DNA of 23,377 nt from Ectocarpus siliculosus. Taxonomy: Eukaryota; Sar; Phaeophyceae; Ectocarpales; Ectocarpaceae. Location of the stretch: assembly GCA_000310025.1 (NCBI GenBank), contig FN648875.1, forward strand, positions 1 to 23,377, in the 5' to 3' direction. The position numbers were made by a program, and so were the translations under genes. Shown piece by piece: positions 20,551 through 23,377 of this stretch; position 1 is the first letter of the stretch, and each line of letters begins with the position of its first letter. Below the pieces are notes generated by a model. That model saw nothing but the letters and a program-made list of their open reading frames with translations. It did no database searches and was not told the origin of the DNA.

Positions 20551-22008
20551 TTATTTTTCGCGGCGAGCACACGCAGAGAAATCGCATGTGAAGTCAGCCG
20601 ACAACGGCAACGCGTTTGAGTCTGCGTACAGCTCGCTCCGGATCCTCTTGGAACCCGTTGCCCCCACACTAGTAGTGGCGCCAACATATCGCTTCGCTAC
20701 ACTCTCCGTACGCCACCCGGCAATTTTCATGATAGCGTCCATCGCCGTTCCGTCAAGCGACTGCGCTACCGAACCTCCAACGCGGAACGAATGCATAGTG
20801 TAGCGGTGCGGCAGTCCCGCCGCTCGCAGATGCCCTTGTAGGGCAGCCGTCATCTGAACCGCCGTAAGCGGAGCACAGCCCCGAGTTCCATCCAGCAGAA
20901 CGATAGGAAACAGATGTCCTTGGGACAAATCCCAGCCAATACCCTCCGCCGCACTGATGTAGGCCGTAACATTGCTTACAGCACAAATAGACGGGCAAGC
21001 GACGTCCGGACGCACGACCACGGCATCAACGGAGTCGCGGAGGGTCTTGCCGAATTGGAAGTTGAAAATCAGACCCTGCCCCGCGGGCAACCGCAGAACT
21101 TGCGATCCCATAGTGAAGGAGAGATCATGGCCTCGCCGCATAGAGGCGAACGCCAGCGAAAACAAAGCGACGTCCCTGGTGAGCTCAATACGTTCCGCCA
21201 AAGAGGACGCAGTCTGCGCGCGAGAGCGCATGTCCCTCAACAGATCGATGAGGACGTGCGGTAACATAGCCTCTGCCTGGTTGACAGCGACACCCACACG
21301 TTTTTGTTCCTCCCCCGTGAAGACGAGGTAGGAGTCGACGAGAGGACTACAACAGGGGTTGCCCGAGCGCGTGGCAGGGTCCCAGCTGCTGTCTTTTCCC
21401 AACTGTTCTTGCATCGCCATCTTCAGCTTGGACACGATCCCTTTCTGCATGGACGCGGCAGCATACCGCTTAGCACATGGCGAGTTTGGAAGGCAATCGC
21501 GGCCGTGAGTCGTACCGACACCAGGGCATGCCCTGTCGTGCACCCACTTGGTACCACTACCTTGTGTGTCCAAGAAGCAGAGATAGTCAAACACGTCTCG
21601 GTCCGACGCCTGCTTCCAACCCCGACGTTGTTGAGTCGCCGAAAGTATGAAAGCGTCGAACCCGTCCGCTACGGCGCACTTACGCTGTTGAGCACGACGG
21701 TTAGACGCGGCCGAGAGGACCTGATCACCCCGAGCGCGCAGCGCGTCGAAATCGATCAACACCCGAGCCGCTTGGGGGTCACGCGGTACCGGACGCCCGC
21801 GGGCAGGCTGAACACCGCAGGACCAACAATAGTTGTAATGTCCCACGTTTTCCGTCTGGCACGACGAACACGCGACAAACTGGACACAGCCGCCCGGAGG
21901 CAGGGTGGGGACCTGTGAGACGAAGCACAAGCCATCCACAAGCCAAAGGGAGGGAACTGGGCAAGATGGACGAGAGTCGCATGCTGCATTACAAGGTACC
22001 GGTGTCAA
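20551..22008 (-). CDS. Tyrosine recombinase of the YR retroelement
   Basis: It would join a circular DNA intermediate of the element to the genome by site-specific strand exchange through a covalent 3'-phosphotyrosine. The catalytic set is complete, numbering from 22008: Arg291 or Arg292 in SMRRGHDLS, Lys321 in FGKT, His406 and Arg409 in HSFR, Trp432 in AGW and nucleophile Tyr441 in KRYVGAT. The spacings Arg-23-Trp-9-Tyr are normal for the family. Upstream, C47-x2-C50-x10-C61-x2-C64 forms a zinc ribbon, and a His/Cys-rich block (KWVHDRACPG through SPCAKRY, about 154-182) precedes the core. The true start is uncertain. The frame is closed by TGA directly before 22008, the first codon there is TTG, and the first in-frame ATG (residue 187) would remove the zinc ribbon. 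A splice from upstream, for example at the acceptor-like CAG ending at 21913, or frameshifting is likely. Confidence 0.85.
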   Translation of the reverse strand: MTPVPCNAACDSRPSCPVPSLWLVDGLCFVSQVPTLPPGGCVQFVACSSCQTENVGHYNYCWSCGVQPARGRPVPRDPQAARVLIDFDALRARGDQVLSAASNRRAQQRKCAVADGFDAFILSATQQRRGWKQASDRDVFDYLCFLDTQGSGTKWVHDRACPGVGTTHGRDCLPNSPCAKRYAAASMQKGIVSKLKMAMQEQLGKDSSWDPATRSGNPCCSPLVDSYLVFTGEEQKRVGVAVNQAEAMLPHVLIDLLRDMRSRAQTASSLAERIELTRDVALFSLAFASMRRGHDLSFTMGSQVLRLPAGQGLIFNFQFGKTLRDSVDAVVVRPDVACPSICAVSNVTAYISAAEGIGWDLSQGHLFPIVLLDGTRGCAPLTAVQMTAALQGHLRAAGLPHRYTMHSFRVGGSVAQSLDGTAMDAIMKIAGWRTESVAKRYVGATTSVGATGSKRIRSELYADSNALPLSADFTCDFSACARREK

Positions 22009-22014
22009 TCAAAG

Positions 22015-22017
<3 letters not shown>

Positions 22018-22056
<39 letters not shown>
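22018..22056 (-). repeat. Poly(A) tract of 39 nt between the two retroelement ORFs
   Basis: Thirty-nine consecutive T residues on the plus strand read as A39 on the element's coding strand, beginning 17 nt after the RT/RNase H stop codon and ending 9 nt before the first open recombinase codon. Its position between ORFs is unusual. It could be a retroposed poly(A) end, a slippage site or assembly collapse. Confidence 0.9.
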
Positions 22057-22057
<1 letters not shown>

Positions 22058-22072
22058 AAAAGCGGCGGCCAC

Positions 22073-23377
22073 CTAAAAACAAAAACCAAAATCAACCTCG
22101 TAAGCTACCATGGACCACCTCGGGTACTTCCACTCTTTCAGGGACCCATCTGGGGAGGGCCACTGGAAATATCCCCCCCCATTAGGCGGGGAAATCAGCA
22201 AAGACCGTACTGCCGCCTGCTGCACTCCAGGGAACCAGTAAGACCTAAAACCCGGTACAACAATAACCGCATGCGCGTGGCACTCCGCAAGGTGTTGCAC
22301 TACGTGGCCCGCCATCACCGGCGGCGGGAAACAATAACCGAATGCTCGATCCAGAGAACCTGGGCGCAACGACACGTCTTGGGCGAAAACATCTACACCC
22401 GATGAACCCTCGCAATCATAGCGCGAGAAAAACGGCAGAACAACGTCCGACTCTGGGATACGTTGAGCCGAAGCGTCGGAGGCCATGAGGTCGATAGTAA
22501 ACGGCCCCATGTCTGCCCAGAGAGCCTGAAAGGCCGCCGGGTTGAGCCTGATGATGCCCTCACGCGAAGGGCGAGAGATATCATCAGCGACGACATTGGC
22601 AGCCGACGGGACCCATTTGAGGGACAGCATAAACTCATACTCGACTTGTAGCTCGAACAAACGAACAAGAAGTGCGTGCGTTTCTGGGTCGCGCGCTCGC
22701 CCCCTGTTGAAAGATCCACACACCGCGGTGTTGTCGACGTCGATGAGCACGTGCGCCCGCTGCAAGGAAGCCGGAAAGCGCGCACAGAGTAGGCGCAACA
22801 AGTGGTACAACGCAAACATCTCTTTCTTGTTAATATGTTTGTGTAGCCAATCGTCGGGGAACACGCCACCTGCGCGGTATTGAGCTCCCTTAATGTTAAT
22901 AGCACCACCCCAGCCAAGGGAAGACGCGTCTGATGATCCGTCGATTTTGACGATGAGGTGGCTCGCTCGCTGCCACGGCCCTTCGTGTGAAGAAGCCGTC
23001 AGCGACAGCCACTTCTGGAATTCTTGCCGTAGATCCGCGTAAGCATCACGTGTCAGATCGATCTGACGCTGGTTGGTTTTGTCCATCGCGGAAAGGACGG
23101 CAAACATGGCATGCGTCCAAAGCGACGCCGGCCGAATCGCCACCGTCATGCTCATGCACTTACCCGCAACGCGCTGCAGCGTTCGGTAGGACACTCCCCC
23201 ATCGGCCAGAGCTGTCTGCAGTAAGCCATGCAGCTTGTCCAGCTTCTCTTGCGGGATCCGGAATGTCATCGTCTCCGAATCGCAGATGATGCCGAGGTAT
23301 TGTAGAGCTTTGACGGGTCGAAGCTCGCACTTCTTGAGTGACAGGAACTGTCTGCAGAAGAGCGAGGTCAGCATGGC
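22073..23377 (-). CDS. RT (C-terminal end)-RNase H-DIRS C-terminal domain, partial at window edge
   Basis: The frame is open to the window edge, so the ATG at 23374 is probably internal. Residues 1-50 (KCELRP, QYLGIICDS, PQEKLDKL) match the end of a DIRS-type reverse transcriptase after the palm. The catalytic YxDD box is off the window. Residues 140-270 are RNase H with the acidic set in place: Asp145 in VKIDGSSDAS, Glu185 in NKKEMFAL, Asp212 or Asp214 in LIDVDNTA and Asp264 or Asp265 in NVVADDISRP. Residues 290-385 (FTIDLMAS, FFSRYD, GVDVFAQD, CFPPPVMAGHV, VIVVPGF, YWFP) match the C-terminal region of DIRS-like polyproteins, often compared with Dam-type methyltransferases, though NPP is replaced by FPP. 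The stop TAG is at 22073. RT with RNase H would copy element RNA into DNA. Confidence 0.85.
   Translation of the reverse strand, partial: AMLTSLFCRQFLSLKKCELRPVKALQYLGIICDSETMTFRIPQEKLDKLHGLLQTALADGGVSYRTLQRVAGKCMSMTVAIRPASLWTHAMFAVLSAMDKTNQRQIDLTRDAYADLRQEFQKWLSLTASSHEGPWQRASHLIVKIDGSSDASSLGWGGAINIKGAQYRAGGVFPDDWLHKHINKKEMFALYHLLRLLCARFPASLQRAHVLIDVDNTAVCGSFNRGRARDPETHALLVRLFELQVEYEFMLSLKWVPSAANVVADDISRPSREGIIRLNPAAFQALWADMGPFTIDLMASDASAQRIPESDVVLPFFSRYDCEGSSGVDVFAQDVSLRPGSLDRAFGYCFPPPVMAGHVVQHLAECHAHAVIVVPGFRSYWFPGVQQAAVRSLLISPPNGGGYFQWPSPDGSLKEWKYPRWSMVAYEVDFGFCF

Larger units (their letters stand above)
20029..23377 (-). mobile_element. YR retroelement (DIRS/PAT/Ngaro type), 5' part off the window
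   Basis: On the minus strand the order is: end of reverse transcriptase, RNase H, a C-terminal domain typical of DIRS-like elements, a 39-nt poly(A) tract, a tyrosine recombinase ORF, then two identical 74-bp direct repeats (20372-20445 and 20029-20102). The presence of RT/RNase H and a tyrosine recombinase, with no integrase, defines the YR retrotransposons. Direct rather than inverted terminal repeats, duplicated only at the 3' side, fit the split direct repeat plan (A1-body-B1-A2-B2) of PAT- and Ngaro-like elements. The repeats would be B1 and B2, with A2 between. The element would end at 20029, but the exact end is inferred. A Gag-like ORF and the RT catalytic core should lie beyond the right edge. 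Confidence 0.8.

Noticed and set aside
22393-22917. 174-codon minus-strand frame within the RNase H region
   Set aside because: It is an out-of-frame shadow of the RNase H coding sequence.

Overview
The window looks like nuclear DNA of an intron-rich eukaryote, most likely a protist or alga. The evidence is a spliced gene with GT-AG introns of 163 to 1033 bases, an interstitial (TTAGGG)3 tract, several unrelated satellite arrays, and a tyrosine-recombinase (YR) retroelement of a kind found only in eukaryotes. TTAGGG telomeres and long introns would suit a stramenopile such as a brown alga, but that is a guess. No bacterial operon, rRNA or CRISPR array is visible.

Layout. Bases 1-2760 hold no gene I can support, only a 36-bp tandem duplication and a small hairpin. 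A first satellite family (2762-3960) is interrupted by a 0.94-kb candidate non-autonomous DNA transposon with inverted ends (3974-4912), and a remnant of the satellite reappears to its right. Bases 5058-5397 hold a roughly 120-bp duplicated segment. Bases 6041-6901 carry an orphan 286-codon ORF of doubtful reality, which runs into a second satellite (6845-8095, eleven units) containing the telomere-like tract. Bases 8100-9770 are featureless. Bases 9834-11905 hold a short direct repeat and a diverged tandem duplication of about 740 bp. Bases 12278-14600 are a third satellite with a higher-order structure.

The clearest host gene is a CRAL-TRIO (Sec14-like) lipid-binding protein on the plus strand (16782-18864). 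Four exons are recognisable, but the N-terminal part of the protein is not. A cluster of palindromic CCATGG motifs lies directly upstream of the first recognisable exon, and an antisense tRNA-like sequence lies in intron 2.

The right end (about 20029 to the window edge, minus strand) is the 3' two-thirds or so of a DIRS/PAT/Ngaro-type retroelement. It has an RT(end)-RNase H-C-terminal domain ORF, a 39-nt poly(A) tract, a tyrosine recombinase ORF with a zinc ribbon, and then two identical 74-bp direct repeats 343 bp apart that fit the B1-A2-B2 part of split direct repeats. Reverse transcriptase and RNase H would make a DNA copy, and the recombinase would integrate a circular intermediate. Both ORFs are undamaged as far as the window shows and the repeats are identical, so the insertion looks young.
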